A stretch of DNA of 64,000 nucleotides, from assembly GCA_003988855.1 (NCBI GenBank), contig QYAI01000018.1, forward strand, positions 62,001-126,000. Direction: 5' to 3'. This document shows, piece by piece, positions 12,264-24,658 of the stretch. The stretch's first letter is position 1; every line of letters starts with the position of its first letter. The DNA is from Arachnopeziza araneosa (taxonomy: Eukaryota; Ascomycota; Leotiomycetes; Helotiales; Arachnopezizaceae). The notes under the pieces are model-generated. The model was not told where the DNA came from. It ran no database searches and was given only the letters and a program-made list of their open reading frames with translations. Made by a program: the position numbers and the translations under genes.

Positions 12264-12635
12264 GTGCGGCTCTCGGTCGGTTCTGAATCCATCGTCCCTT
12301 CTGCCGCACCCTTGTACGTGAGCCACCCTAGTCTCCTCCAACTTCAACGTCCAATTTTCAACATCACCAACGTTCCCTCTGTTCCACAACACCGTATCGA
12401 GGGCGCAGCGACTACTACCGAAGCTTCGCGGAAGCGCTCTGCGCCTGCCTTCAATTGGACCCCTTCATTCCTCGCGCGCTGCGAGTTTCTCGCACACGAC
12501 ACTCGTTATCGACGGTGCGCTCTAGTTACCCCCTCTACCTACGTCAATCTATCCCATCTACCTCGACGAAAGGCACTCGATCACTTCCGGCCCAACCTGT
12601 CTTGCCCTCTGTCAGGAGAATATTGCAACACATGA
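12264..12635 (+). other. Upstream open frame in the probable KDM4 leader
   Basis: A 123-codon open frame ends 13 nt before the KDM4 start codon at 12649. It has no recognisable domain and is rich in Pro, Ser, Arg and Thr. The pyrimidine-rich region around it looks like a 5' leader. It may be a translated upstream ORF that dampens KDM4 translation, or may simply be open by chance. Whether it lies in the transcript cannot be read from the sequence. Confidence 0.3.
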
Positions 12636-12648
12636 AGAGGACCTAGAG

Positions 12649-15600
12649 ATGGCTATTGATACGGTGGTTGTGCCTGTCGACGCCGCCATGGCGGGTCTCA
12701 ACTCGCCTCCTGATTCGAATCCTGCTTTGAAGGACACTGGCAGCGACTCGGACCTTTCAGACCTTGAGCCTGACATGGAAGATCATAACATGATGTTCGC
12801 CGAGCCGCCAGCTCCTCAGACGAATGACGTCGCTGAACCCGAACCCGAACCCAAGGAGTCGAACCTACTCACTATAGAACCCATTGAGATACAAGGGGGG
12901 GTTCCGATTTTTGCACCTACTATGGAAGAGTTCTCGGATTTCACAAGATGTACGAAATTTCTATGCTGCACTGCCAAATCACGCTCCAATCGTTGCTAAT
13001 CTTTTCATAGTTATGGACTCTATCAACCACTATGGCATGAAGTCGGGTATTATCAAAGTAGTCCCTCCAAAGGAATGGCTCGATGCACAGCCCCAACTCG
13101 ATGAAGCCGTCAAGACTATTCACATTAGAGATCCTATCAGCCAAGACTTTCAGAAGGGTGCCACACCTGGCGAATATCGACAGATTAATATGGACCACAA
13201 GAAATCTTACAATCTTGTGCAGTGGCGTAATTTCTGCGATCAGAGACCTGCGCCAATGCGTAGAGGACAGAGGAGTCAAGCCCAGGATAAAAGCAAGCCC
13301 GATAGTACTAGAAGAGATCGTAATCGTGGTGGAAAGAAGGCAAAACCAGGCGCTTTGGGTAAAACCGACTTAGATAGCCCTTCAAGACCACTTACACCTA
13401 TGTCTCCTCCAGCCGAGTCCACGGAGATTGATGCACGAGAGGAGGAGCATATCCGTCCGGCAGGCAGAATGGGCGGTGGCCGACAACCAAAGTCTGAGTC
13501 CGAAGCAGCTTCTGTGTCGGCGCGTCGCAAACATGGTCACAGGGCAACTGGCAAGATTGATGAAGCTGCCTTTGTTGGTTTCGATTATCGATTTGACTGC
13601 TCAGAATTCACTGACGAGCGTTGCGAGGAGCTTGAAGTTCAATACTGGAGATCGTTGATGAATGCGCCCCCATTGTACGGTGCTGATATGATGGGCTCCC
13701 TTTTTGATGACCGTACTAAGACCTGGAACCTCGGAAAACTTGAAAATCTTCTGGATGTTCTTGGGGAAACAATTCCTGGTGTCAATACTGCATACCTCTA
13801 CCTAGGATCTTGGAAGGCTACCTTCGCCTGGCACTTGGAAGATGTCGACTTGTACAGCATCAATTATCTTCATTTCGGTGCCCCTAAACAATGGTATAGT
13901 ATCGCACAAGATGATGTTCCAGCCTTTGAGGCAGCCATGAGGAGAGCTTTCCCGGAAAGTGCAAAGTCTTGTGACCAATTTCTTCGACATAAGACCTTCC
14001 TCATCTCGCCGGCTCGTCTGCTTGCTGCTAGTGGTGTGAAAGTCAACAAAATCGTCCACCGTCCCGGAGAGTTCGTTATTACATTCCCTTATGGCTATCA
14101 CTCCGGCTACAACTTGGGCTACAACTGTGCCGAAGCTGTGAATTTCGCCCTGGAATCTTGGCTGGAGAAAGGCATGGAAGCAAAGAAATGCGATTGTGCT
14201 GAAAAGCAGGATCCCGTATGGATTGATGTTCGCAGTATTAAAAAGGCATTAGGGTATGAAGTGGAGCCGTCGGAGTACGGATATACCGACGACGAAGAAA
14301 ATTACGACAGTGATATCCCAACAGATCTTCCTACTCCACCTCAAAGCGGTGGAGATATTCAGGTCAAACCTATTCTGAAGAAGCGAAAGAGGGTGGCAGA
14401 TGGTAAGACCGAGGGTGGCAGAAGAATCCGACTTAAGATGTCTCTGAAGGAGCATCCTTGCGTCCTCTGCCCCAATGGCCACCCATTGGAACCATTGCTT
14501 TCCACAGATAGAGGAGAAAAAGTTCATCGATTGTGCGCCAAATATATCCCAGGACCAGAAATCGAGTCTGAAGACACCGAGTTCGTGACTGGCATTAAGA
14601 ACATCGATAAAGATCGCTTTACCAAACTTAAATGCGGTTACTGCAAAGTCAACTTCGGTGCTTGCTTTCAATGTTCTTCAAAGAAATGTACTCGCGCTTA
14701 CCATGCCACTTGCGCTGCCGCTGCCGGTGTCCTTGTTGAGGAAGGATGGGTTTCTGTATGGGCCGAGGACGGAACGGAGTACAAAAGATGGCAGACTGAT
14801 CTTAGTTGTCGATTTCATCGTCCTAAGAATAGTAAGACTTTTGACCCTCAAGAATACGAAGTCGAGCGACTTGTTCCGGTTGCGGAGTATGAACATGAGC
14901 GACATATTCCGATCGCACAAAACCTCACAAAGAGCCATAATACTCAGGTGAACAGAGATGCCCGACTTCTTCCTGTTATGCACAACTTCAAGAAGGGCTA
15001 TAGTGATCGCGTCAATAATGATGAGCGACTCTTGAAGGTCGCAGAAAACTTGAAGAAAGGCGACGTATGCCAAGTTCAATATCAAGATGGTCCCATCTGG
15101 GCAGGTGTGGTTGTTGAAAATCTTAAAGATGAATCTTCGGCGGTTATCCTTGATGTTCTTCCTCATGGGTATGCAAAACTCCCAGGCTCACACTTTCATT
15201 ATTGGACTCATTACTGACACAAACTAGTGGAGACATGCGAGAAGTCCCATATACCTGGCTTCTCTTACCGGACCCATTGCAACCTCGTTTCCAGCAGGCT
15301 TCAAAGACTGCCAAGGAACTCCCAAAGTTGTTCGGCAGCAGCTCATCAGATTCAAGCAATCGCCAAGCAGACGAGCCGAAGCCAGATTCATTATTCGTGA
15401 ATGGCTATACTTGGGCTGAATTTACTAGACACAACCCACGTAATCCACATCAAATAAAGATTGATCTATCGAAGAAAGATCAGCTGTGGTACTATCTTGG
15501 CAAGCCGTCAACGGAGGCGAAAGCACAGTTCACTGAAGATCTCGCGAAGCCGAGAAACAATCCAGCGTCGCGCTATTTAGATACTCTCGAGAAACCCGTC

Positions 15601-18165
15601 GCTGCCACATCGCGCCCATCATACCCGGCTACCTATCCTGCAGCTGCTGGACCATCGGCACTCAGATATAGTACGTCCGCTGTGACGCCTAACAGACCTC
15701 CACATCTCTCGACTCTCACAAAAACGGAAAAGCAGTATGAATACAAACCCCGACCTGATAAGACTAATCACAATATGTCTCATCAAATGAATCCTCTCCA
15801 GCGTCCGGCTGTACCTTTTCTTTATGGTACTGATCCCCAATTCCAGCCAGGCCTTAGAACAAACAGTGCCAGTTGGCAATCACAGCCTAACTCGACAACG
15901 CAATCACGCAACCCATTTACTTCAAACGGTTATGCTTCGACAAGCACCCTCCTACAAGGTTTCGATGCTGGATGGGTGGCTCCTAGTGCTAGAGTTGCCT
16001 CTCAACTGATGAACCGCCGTATGCCTGATGCTCAAGCCTTAAGCCAACTCCTAAGCCACAAGGATCTCGAATACCGTCTAGCCGGGAGCAAGCCACCAGA
16101 GGACATTGAAACTAAATTTGGTATGTCGGGGCTCAACAAAAGTAACGCTCCTGCCATAAATGCCCGTACAAAATCTCTGGGCATTCCTTTTACAGATGCT
16201 CGGCCTGACTCTCGGAACTCCAGTCGTTCAACTCCTAAGAAGTCTCCATCCCTAAAGCCCATACCTACAGCAGATCAAGCAACACCCTCGACAGCCTTCC
16301 CTTCTGTAAAAGGTTGCCGATCATGCAAAGACACTGGACCATGTCCGCCTCATAAGCGATTTTGCAGAAAGCACGGAAGCTGTAAAGACTTAGATATGTG
16401 GAGAGAAGACGGTGGCCCTAATCATGATCATTGTGATAGATGCGTTTTAATGGATGACCCCAAATACAGAGCGGAACTTTCTGCTGCGAAAACCAAAACG
16501 GCCAAAAATCCCCCACTGATTGATGCCGGTCATTCGCAAACGGGTCATGACTATCTTCCAACTGAAGTTTCCCAGCATCGTCTTGTTACTCCTCAACCGA
16601 GCAGCGCGTTTTCGCAACCTGACCGTAGCCTGGGCCATCTTACGCATGGTGCTAATCACGTCGAGGGAGGCATGACTTCGTCTCAACCTGGTCCCAACCA
16701 GTTTATAAACGATTCTAGCCACTCCCGACTAGGCAATGACTTCTCCCAGCCTCGTTTTGATGGTTCTCGATTGGGTTCTTACCAGACTCAACCAGGCACT
16801 GGCTTGTCTCAACCTGGCCATGATCAATCTACCAATGGTCCTAGCTACTCTCAAGTAGGCACTGACTCCTCTAAAGCTCGTCAGGGGTCCCATGAGCATA
16901 GTCCTTACTACCCACAGTCTACTTATAGCTATCATGAACATGGTCCCGCCTATCCTCAAGCTAGTCCTAGCAATTCCATGTACTCAGTTCCCGCAGACTC
17001 GCGATCGGTGCCAAGTTACCACAGTCATTCCATTCCGACAAGTAGTGTTACACAGCACTCGAATTCGATTGCCCATTCAATTGCTGAGAACAAATCAAGC
17101 AGGGCGAGACATAACTCTAACTCCAGGTATGGCAATCCGCCTTATTAATAATTACACATTACCTTTATCAATATTATCCATCAATTGTGCTCTGTTAAGT
17201 AAAACCTAAACTGATTCTTCTTCACTAGCATCGGCCCTTTGAATAAGCCAAACACACTCGGACCGAAGTACACCTACCCAACACCATCAAAGCCGACCAG
17301 CCTAGGATTCACACAATCGTGGAAGTACAAATACTTACAACTAGAACACAATAAAGGCTCGTCTGATTATAAAAGCCCTTATCGACCAGGGCCCGAATTT
17401 GGTTTCATGAACGGTTATCAAGGTAGCGTACTCAGCGGAGCCATTCTTAAGGAATTATCCAAATTCCTAAGCCTTCCGCAACTGGAAGAAGCCAAACGGA
17501 TGAGCCAATCAAAGGCACGCGAGTTGCTCATTTCCCTGCCACAATCACAACAACACTCTCAATCACCAAGCTCGGCTGGCCATCCAGCGATTCGCCAGCA
17601 ATATAACGATCTAATGCAACCACGGTCTTGGTCCAACCCCCAACAGTCTAATAGTTCCGTCCTGGAACCTCCATCTTTGTCAGGTGGCCTCTACAAAGCA
17701 CCACAACAGGATTATCGTGGTTCAGCACCACCGCCAACGCGTCCAAGTATCCCTTCCTCCCATCTCGACTCCCACCCTTCGGCCGACACCGCTAAATCGC
17801 CCCAGACGCCGAGCTTCCAAGCAAGTAAACTTCACAATCCCCAAGACTCATACGGTAATCGCAAACCCTCCGATGCCACTCCTTCATCTACTGTTACGCC
17901 TCCAAGTCAGCAGCATCAATCAGTAAAACCAGGTCCTGCACTTCCACCCCCGAATACCCCAATTGCCACTTATGAAGACTTTCAGCGAATCCAGATGTCG
18001 CAACACCAATTCCAACAGCCTTCTCAAGCTCAGAAGCCAGGCCCTTCTCAGCCACCTGAAATGCCAGATATTCAACCTTTCCAAGAGAGTCCAGTCTCCA
18101 ATATGCAGCCTTGCACATCGTCCCTCATTGAAGGCATATTGGGAAAGCTGAAAAAGGTGCAATGA
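12649..18165 (+). CDS. KDM4/JMJD2-type JmjC histone lysine demethylase
   Basis: Four exons (12649-12949, 13011-15168, 15228-17126, 17229-18165) give 1764 aa, in frame throughout. Order: acidic N-terminus; JmjN at about 84-125 (split by intron 1); basic linker with a KKAKPG-like patch; JmjC at about 340-490 with iron ligands H375, E377 and H464, spaced as in KDM4 enzymes; extended PHD finger from C584 to about 703; a Tudor-like segment near 783-840 (KGDVCQVQYQDGPIWAGVV); then about 900 disordered residues rich in Ser, Gln and Pro. The family uses Fe(II) and 2-oxoglutarate to demethylate H3K9me3/H3K36me3 in the nucleus. The C-terminal half contains an extra Cys/His cluster (1183-1225). The start was chosen as the first ATG in frame after the leader; the acidic segment follows directly. 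The fold is certain; substrate specificity is inferred. Confidence 0.93.
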
Positions 18166-19000
18166 CCAATGCGCAAAGTGGCTCTCGGCAATATCATGGA
18201 ATGAGATAATGAATAAACGATATCAGGATTTTCGACAGTGGGTGGCTATCGTTGTGCGTGTGAATGTCGGGTTTCTTTCTTTCACTTTTCTTCTCAGCTT
18301 TATTCTACATTGTCCGTCGGCGCTTCGGACAAAGAATTGGGAACCTACATAAAAGCGGCGTTAGTTGCGGTTTGGACTTTGGGGGGATGATCTGGCGTCG
18401 GTAGTGTCATTTCGCTGCTTGTACAATAGACTAGAGAAACCAGTCCATTTCCAAGATATTCGCTTATGGAATTGTTTGTTTAACATGACTCGCGTGAGGG
18501 GCATTCCCGACGCAGAAAGTGTGAGAAACGGAGGCTTTCCGCTCAGAGCTACAGTACCCCACGATTCTAGCCCCGCATGCTCCTTGCATGGCGGATCGCT
18601 GTCGTCAACCTTTCGACGATGTCGCCTGCTCCGCTCGTCCATCCGCTTTGATGTAGATTTTTGACATGATTGCATTACCTTGTGCACCCGGAAGTTTGAC
18701 ATTAGAATGCAGCCAACGACTATGCAGTGCGACCATGCGATATAACTATACACAGAAACAAATATGACGGCTTCGAGAGTTAGCAAGCCGAAAGAAAAAA
18801 ATAACTGTGTAACTTGTAACCCGAGGCGGAAATATGAGGGGTAAGATACAGCAAGAATTTCCGCCCTGTAGTATTTTCTTTCGGATACAACTCTGCTTAA
18901 ATCCCCTGTTCCTTTCTGTAGACTCTCCTCCCCTTTACTTTGATACTTTTGATCCTCGAGACCCAATTGAATTTCGACATTACACTATAGGAACAGCAAG
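18166..19000. other. Intergenic between KDM4 and GMC genes
   Basis: 3' flank of KDM4 and promoter of the GMC gene. A 201-codon minus-strand open frame (18966-18361) was judged fortuitous. Nothing else seen. Confidence 0.6.
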
Positions 19001-21127
19001 ATGTCAACATATACCTCCGACGTTGGCGATGTAGACGTCATCTTTGCCGGGGGTGGAACTGCGGCTTGTGTTGCAGCTGGTCGTCTTGCAAGAGCAGACC
19101 CAGACCTCAAGATTCTGTTGGTTGAAGGAGGAGGAAATAACTATCAGCTGCCTACGGTCACCAATCCTGCTCTTTACTTGAGCCATCTGGCTCCAGATAG
19201 CAAGACGGCTCTGTTTTATAAGAGCAAGGCGAGTAAACATCTCAATGGACGCGAAGCGATTGTGCCCACAGGTGGACTGTTGGGTGGTGGAAGCTCGATT
19301 AATTTTATGGTAATTTCTCTCCCTCCTTGATATAAGTATTATATGTACTAACTGTACTATAGATGTGAGTACATTAATCCGTTTCCGTTGTTGCGTTCTC
19401 TCTCCCCTCCCTCCAGATCCTTGTCAACACATGCAAATTGCTGATTCTCCATTCTCAGGTATACAAGAGCACAGGTAAGTCAAGAGAGGCATTGGAAATG
19501 GATAAGATTAATGCTAAGAGTATGCCCAAGGGTGTTGATTTTGATAGCTGGGAAACAGAGGGCTGGACTGCGAAAGATATGTTACGAATCTGCAATAAAC
19601 TAGAGACCTTTCATCCCGAGGGAGGGTTTGACAAGAGCAAGCATGGTTATGAAGGTCCTGTTAACGTCTCGGATGGAGGATTCCGATCAAAGAGCGGAGA
19701 TCAATTCATGGATACTATGGAAAAGATGGGGTATAAACGCTTTCAGGATCTTCAGGATCTTGATAGCAACGGAGGATTTGCCGTGTGCAGCCCTCAAACT
19801 TTCATCTCATATAATATACTGACGAAATTAGCAATGGCAACGCTATGTCGGTCCCGATGGAACCCGTCAAGATGCAGCACACCGATACGTGCATCCTCTC
19901 CTCCAAGACGGTCAGCATCCTAACTTGCACATCCTTCTGGACAGCAAGGTGATCCGCGTTCTATTCGATAATTCCTCGCCCCCAAAAGCAATCGGAATCG
20001 AATACAAGCCCAATTCGGAACACCAACCTAACCTCTCATTATCCAAACCCATCCACAGTACTATCAAAGCCAGCAAGCTTGTCATGGTAAGCGCCGGTGC
20101 TTTAGGAACTCCTCAGGTCCTGGAGCGATCTGGCGTCGGAAATCCAGAGGTGCTAAAGAAGTTGGATATCCCCGTCGTGAGTGACGTGAAGGGAGTTGGC
20201 GAGAACTATCAAGATCATCATCTCTTGTTATACCCGTACAGGAGCACACTTGATGAGAATGAGACTTTAGATGCGATTCTCTCTGGACGGAAGGTCCTTG
20301 CCAAGGCATTAGAAGAGAAAGATCCACAGCTTGGATGGAATGGCATTGGTACGAAAGTGTTCTATATCTTGAAGTGACATGAGTACTAACAAGCACCATC
20401 AGACGTCGCCTGCAAACTCCGGCCATCCTCCACTGAAATTGCTTCTCTAGGCCCTGCCTTCCAAAAATCATGGGACAAACATTTTGCCCCCTACCCAACT
20501 CGGCCACTGATGCTCGCCGCCATCGTCAACGCCTTCCTCGCAGACCCATCACTCGTCGAGCCCGGCCAATATTTCACAACTGGAACGTACACGGCCTACC
20601 CCTTCTCGCGCGGCAGCATCCACATCACATCCCGCGACAACGTCGTTGACGGCTACGATTTCGACGCCGGATACCTCAACGACGAGGATGACCTCGATCT
20701 CAAGAAGCAGATATGGGCATACAAGATGCAGCGCGAGATCTCCCGTCACCTCCCCTTCTTCAAAGGCGAACTGGGCCTCGGCCATCCCAAGTTCAGGGAG
20801 GGCAGCAAAGCTGAGCTCGCCACCGGAGCGCTCAAGGGCGAGATCCAGAATCTCGTCTACGACGACGAGGACGACGGCGCCATCGAAGCGTGGATCCGTG
20901 GGAATCTGAACACGACCTGGCACTCCATCGGGACGTGCGCGATGAGGAAGCAGGCGGATGGCGGCGTGGTAGACAAAGATCTCAACGTCTATGGGACCCA
21001 GGGATTGAAATTGTGTGACCTCAGCATCTGTCCCGAGAATGTCGGCGCGAATACGAATAATACTGCGCTGGCCGTGGGAGAGAAGGCGGCCGAGATTATT
21101 GGGAGGGAGCTGGGCATTAGCGTTTAG
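19001..21127 (+). CDS. GMC oxidoreductase, alcohol (methanol) oxidase-like
   Basis: FAD-dependent GMC enzyme closest in pattern to fungal alcohol oxidases, oxidising an alcohol with O2 to give H2O2. My model has six exons: 19001-19309, 19363-19364, 19459-19474, 19519-19782, 19832-20348 and 20403-21127 (610 aa, in frame). The dinucleotide-binding motif (VDVIFAGGGTAACVAAGRLA) is at 11-30, followed by LLVEGG. GGLLGGGSSINFM leads into the MYTRAQ motif built across a 2-nt microexon. QDAAHRYVHPLL marks the substrate-side domain. The C-terminus has the catalytic histidine (TWHSIGTC) and the NTNNTALAVGEKAA motif. The end GISV is not an obvious PTS1. A simpler model (19309 joined to 19459 with intron 3 retained) is also in frame but replaces MYTRAQ with an unrelated insert. 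The substrate is unknown. Confidence 0.88.
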
Positions 21128-21878
21128 CTTAGGGAGCAAATTACGAGTTTGGTGGCTTAATCTGTGCCTTCTTGAACGACTTTAGCTATGGTAATACCAA
21201 CGTTCTATCTGATGGTGCTCTATAGATGCACACACAGGCTCTTCACCTATGAAGTATTATCCCTCACCTCCGTTTAACCATCGTAACAATCTCCCCACCA
21301 TAACGAGAGACACTTGGTGTAAACACCCCACGTATTGCGAGTCCCAGACCAAGGCTATCAGAAATCAGCATCACACAAGATGGCACCGTGCTATTCCACG
21401 GTCCGTACATAGGGAACGTTTGTGTATCGTGACGTCTCTGGTTCTCGGGGGGTGGTCTGAGAGCGAGACGGAGTCGTGTGTTCACTCTGCTGTGGTTATC
21501 TTCGACGCTGAGAAACGGAGCCGGTGAGGAGACTGGGATGCTCGACTCGACCACCAGCCACTACTGCTTTGGAGTCTGAACCTGTCAATGTATATCTGGC
21601 TCAGTCAAGGAGCTATTCCTGAGAACGAATGGCTTTTTGACTTGGGTTGTTTGTATCATCATTTAACAAGGAGGGCAAATGGAAATTCATAGGGAAATTT
21701 TCATATCAACAAGTCTATCATATCGATTCATATGTATAATTGCAAGTCAAAAGTACAAGCACGAACTGTGCATTCATTATAGATCCTCATCCACTATCCA
21801 ATGCGCCCTTAAGCACCTTACGCCGTCAACCACCTAATTTCCAAATGATTTAAATTCAACATATTCATGTCATTACTC
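21128..21878. other. Convergent intergenic region
   Basis: 3' flanks of the GMC gene (plus) and the Ctf4-like gene (minus). No gene or repeat recognised. Confidence 0.65.
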
Positions 21879-24495
21879 CTAATCCTCATCCATTCCACCA
21901 CCGAGCCGTATCTCACCCACCTCACGAATCTTATCGCCTAACACGTTTCTGCCATATCTCTCCGCCACTTTCCCGGCCGCCTCAATCATCCTTCCAGTCC
22001 TGTCTCTGAGTAGGTTGACCATTTCCAACGCTCGCATGCCACGATCCTCACTTTCCCTGCACTCCACTGCAATCATCTTGAGCAAAGTCTTGTCGGTCTC
22101 AACCTCCATCCTCGCTAATGATGTACGCTGGGAATGGCTACTCTTTGTGAACTCGACAAGATCTTCTTGCTGAGCCGTCAAAATATTTTGGAGCACATAC
22201 TCGCCTTCCAACTTCTTCAACTCATCGCCATCGCCCTCTACATCTTCCTCGTTGTCAGTAGAAGGTTTAGGTGGAGAAGCGAGTGGAATCTGAAAGTCAA
22301 ACTCAGAGAGAAGTGGCCGAGGGAAGTAGGGGTATTGATCCCCACCCTTTAGAATAATACAGTGAAATTTATTGTCTGCAACGGCTACTGGGAAATAAGT
22401 TTCTGTTTTTCGGCCAGAGGCGAGACGGGATAGTAATTTTGTATCAAGCAATGGAACCCAGGTAGCTTGAGAAGGGGTCCGCCAGTGAAGTAGAGTAAGG
22501 AGTGTGCCTGTAGAGTCGTAAATGCAAGGATCCTGTAGTGGAATTAGTAACTTAAATAGATCTGATAGTCAGCAGACTTACTCCATTATCTGAAAAGAAT
22601 ACACTTTTCAAACTTTCGCTGTCGGGAAGAGCCACGACATCTTCGCTTTGACAGATCTCATCTCTTTTGATGTTGTGAATAGTATAGAGGAGTTTGGTGT
22701 TCCCATCAGCGCCAATAGGGCCATTCCCAAGTGTAAGTACATAGTCTCGCCAACTTGCACAAGTGACTGTTGGACTGCTCTTCTGTCTATATACTCGGTA
22801 TGGAATTCCGAACAGTGTGTATACTCTCACATAATTAGCCGTTGTCGTAACTGTAACGAATGAATCGCTGAGTGAGATGGCTGTGACATCCTCGCCCTTG
22901 GGTAACTGGGTTCTCCAGTCAGATCGCGCAGTCCAAGTCTCATGTGGTCGATAGAATATAGTAGCCGGTGTGTCAGTGTCCTGATTTATGGGACACGAGA
23001 ACAAGGTACCGTTCTCATTCAGACATGCCTTATCATACAGAAGCGTATCTGTGAAATGGAAGTCTCGGTGATATTCGTGATCGTAGAACTCTACCGTCAC
23101 GGTATTGTGTGTGTCCTGGTCCACAGTCCAGACAAAACCAATAAGATTCAAGCATAGATATTTTCGATTTCCGCGCCACGGAGTAGATCCAGGTTGAAAG
23201 GACTCATGATACTGCGGCTCCCATGTCTGGGCACGGCGCTTTGCGAGAGGGCCATACGAGTCAACTGCACCATTCGGTCTCTTGCCATTTCCATTAACGC
23301 CTAGCGCGTATCCAGCACCATCGTCATCAACCACAAAATCATCTTCCTCATTCATGACATCGCCGAGAAGGTCATCGAGGCTGTCGGGTGTTCCCTTTCG
23401 AGCACGAGATGGAATCTCTTTTTGACCGTTGACCGTTGGTCTTCGAATATTCGCCGAGACTTCAGAAAGTGGGTCATGAATGAATGGAGCAGGTTGCAGG
23501 GCTAACTTGACCAAATGAGAATGCTCGGCTGGGACAAAATCATTGTAGATATAGACTTCTCCATCAGTGTTCGTAAATGAAAGAAGGTTTTTGCTGGGGT
23601 GCCAAGATAAATCCATAACATTGGCATAGTCATATGTCCAAATAATCTTCTGGGTTTTCGTCTCCCAGAGGACAACTTTCCTGTCCTTCCCAGCGGATAC
23701 TAATAGGGAACCGTTTGGCGACCATGCCAGTGCAGTAATATCTCCTGTATGGCCGTTTGAAAAGGTCCGCTGATTTTCCCAATCTCCTAAAGACACGATT
23801 TGGATATCCTTTGTAGCAGTTGGAGCAGCAAACGCTCGACCATCTGGATGCCATACGACTTTAGTAGATATCTCATCCTCCGTGTCAACAATTCGGATCA
23901 AGCCGTCAATCTTCCGAACCAGATCAGGCATATCGTCCATAAGCGAGTAAACATAGACTATTCCATCTGTACATGATAGTGCAATATGCTTTCCGCTCGG
24001 GTCGAAAGACAGGTGCTTGACAGGCTTCGGTTGCTCTCTGAGAGACATAACAGAACTCGTGTCATCTGTCCTGATAACCTTCACTACAAGCTCGTCGCTT
24101 GAAACCGCGCACCATTTTCCGTCCTCAGAAAGTTCAACATCACGAATTGGGAGAGAGCATCGGGTGAGATACTTCTCGAAGGACATGGTATCCAGAGAGT
24201 ATCTGCTAATGTTTCCATCTTCGGATCCAACAACAAAGAACTCGTTCTGAAAATAGGATTAGATGGATTTCGCAAATTTCAATTCCATACGCACCGTCGA
24301 AGCTACTCCTGTATTCTGTTCGGGACAATCATCGATATTTGTAGGCTCCCCATCAGAACCTGTTTTGTATACACGCGTGGTATTGTTGGAGCCCACGGTA
24401 ATCAATTTCGTTCCATCCGGGGTGTAGGAAAGATATGTTGGACCTCTAGTGTGCGCAGGTCTTCCTCGCAGACGGAATTGAGTAGTTGACGCCAT
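21879..24495 (-). CDS. Ctf4/AND-1/Mcl1 replisome protein
   Basis: Three exons (24495-24295, 24246-22582, 22532-21879) give 839 aa. The N-terminal WD40 propeller covers about residues 1-300 (for example KHLSFDPSGKHIALSC, HTGDITALAWSPNGSLLVSA and VLWETKTQKIIWTYD). An acidic linker (DDLLGDVMNEEDDFVVDDD) follows, then the Mcl1 mid domain with a second propeller (TPWRGNRKYLCLNLIGFVW), then a C-terminal helical bundle. This is the Ctf4 (yeast), Mcl1 (S. pombe), SepB (Aspergillus) family. It forms a trimer that links the CMG helicase to DNA polymerase alpha-primase and supports sister-chromatid cohesion. The C-terminal HMG box of animal AND-1 is absent, as expected in fungi. It shares a 163-bp divergent promoter with the WD40 gene. 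Confidence 0.93.
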
Positions 24496-24658
24496 GCTGC
24501 TCTGTAAATTGTTGTTCGGCGATTTGGTGTTGGGTTGAGGTTTCTTGGAGAACGCGGAGACGCGACTCGCGACTCCCCGTGTTGAGTGGAACAGGCACCC
24601 CTGTCCAACTGTTAAAAAGTTCCCCATCTGAGCATCACAAAGCAAAATATCAGCAACA
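24496..24658. promoter_or_regulatory. 163-bp divergent promoter
   Basis: The start codons of the Ctf4-like gene (minus) and the WD40 gene (plus) are only 163 bp apart, so both leaders and core promoters must lie in this interval or overlap. No TATA box is obvious. Confidence 0.6.

Noticed and set aside
18361..18966. 201-codon minus-strand open frame downstream of KDM4
   Set aside because: Long, but with no domain, unusual composition and a position covering the GMC promoter. Probably fortuitous.
19310..19458. Single 149-nt intron model for the GMC gene
   Set aside because: In frame, but it turns the conserved MYTRAQ block into an unrelated insert and ignores three strong splice signals. Kept as the stated alternative.
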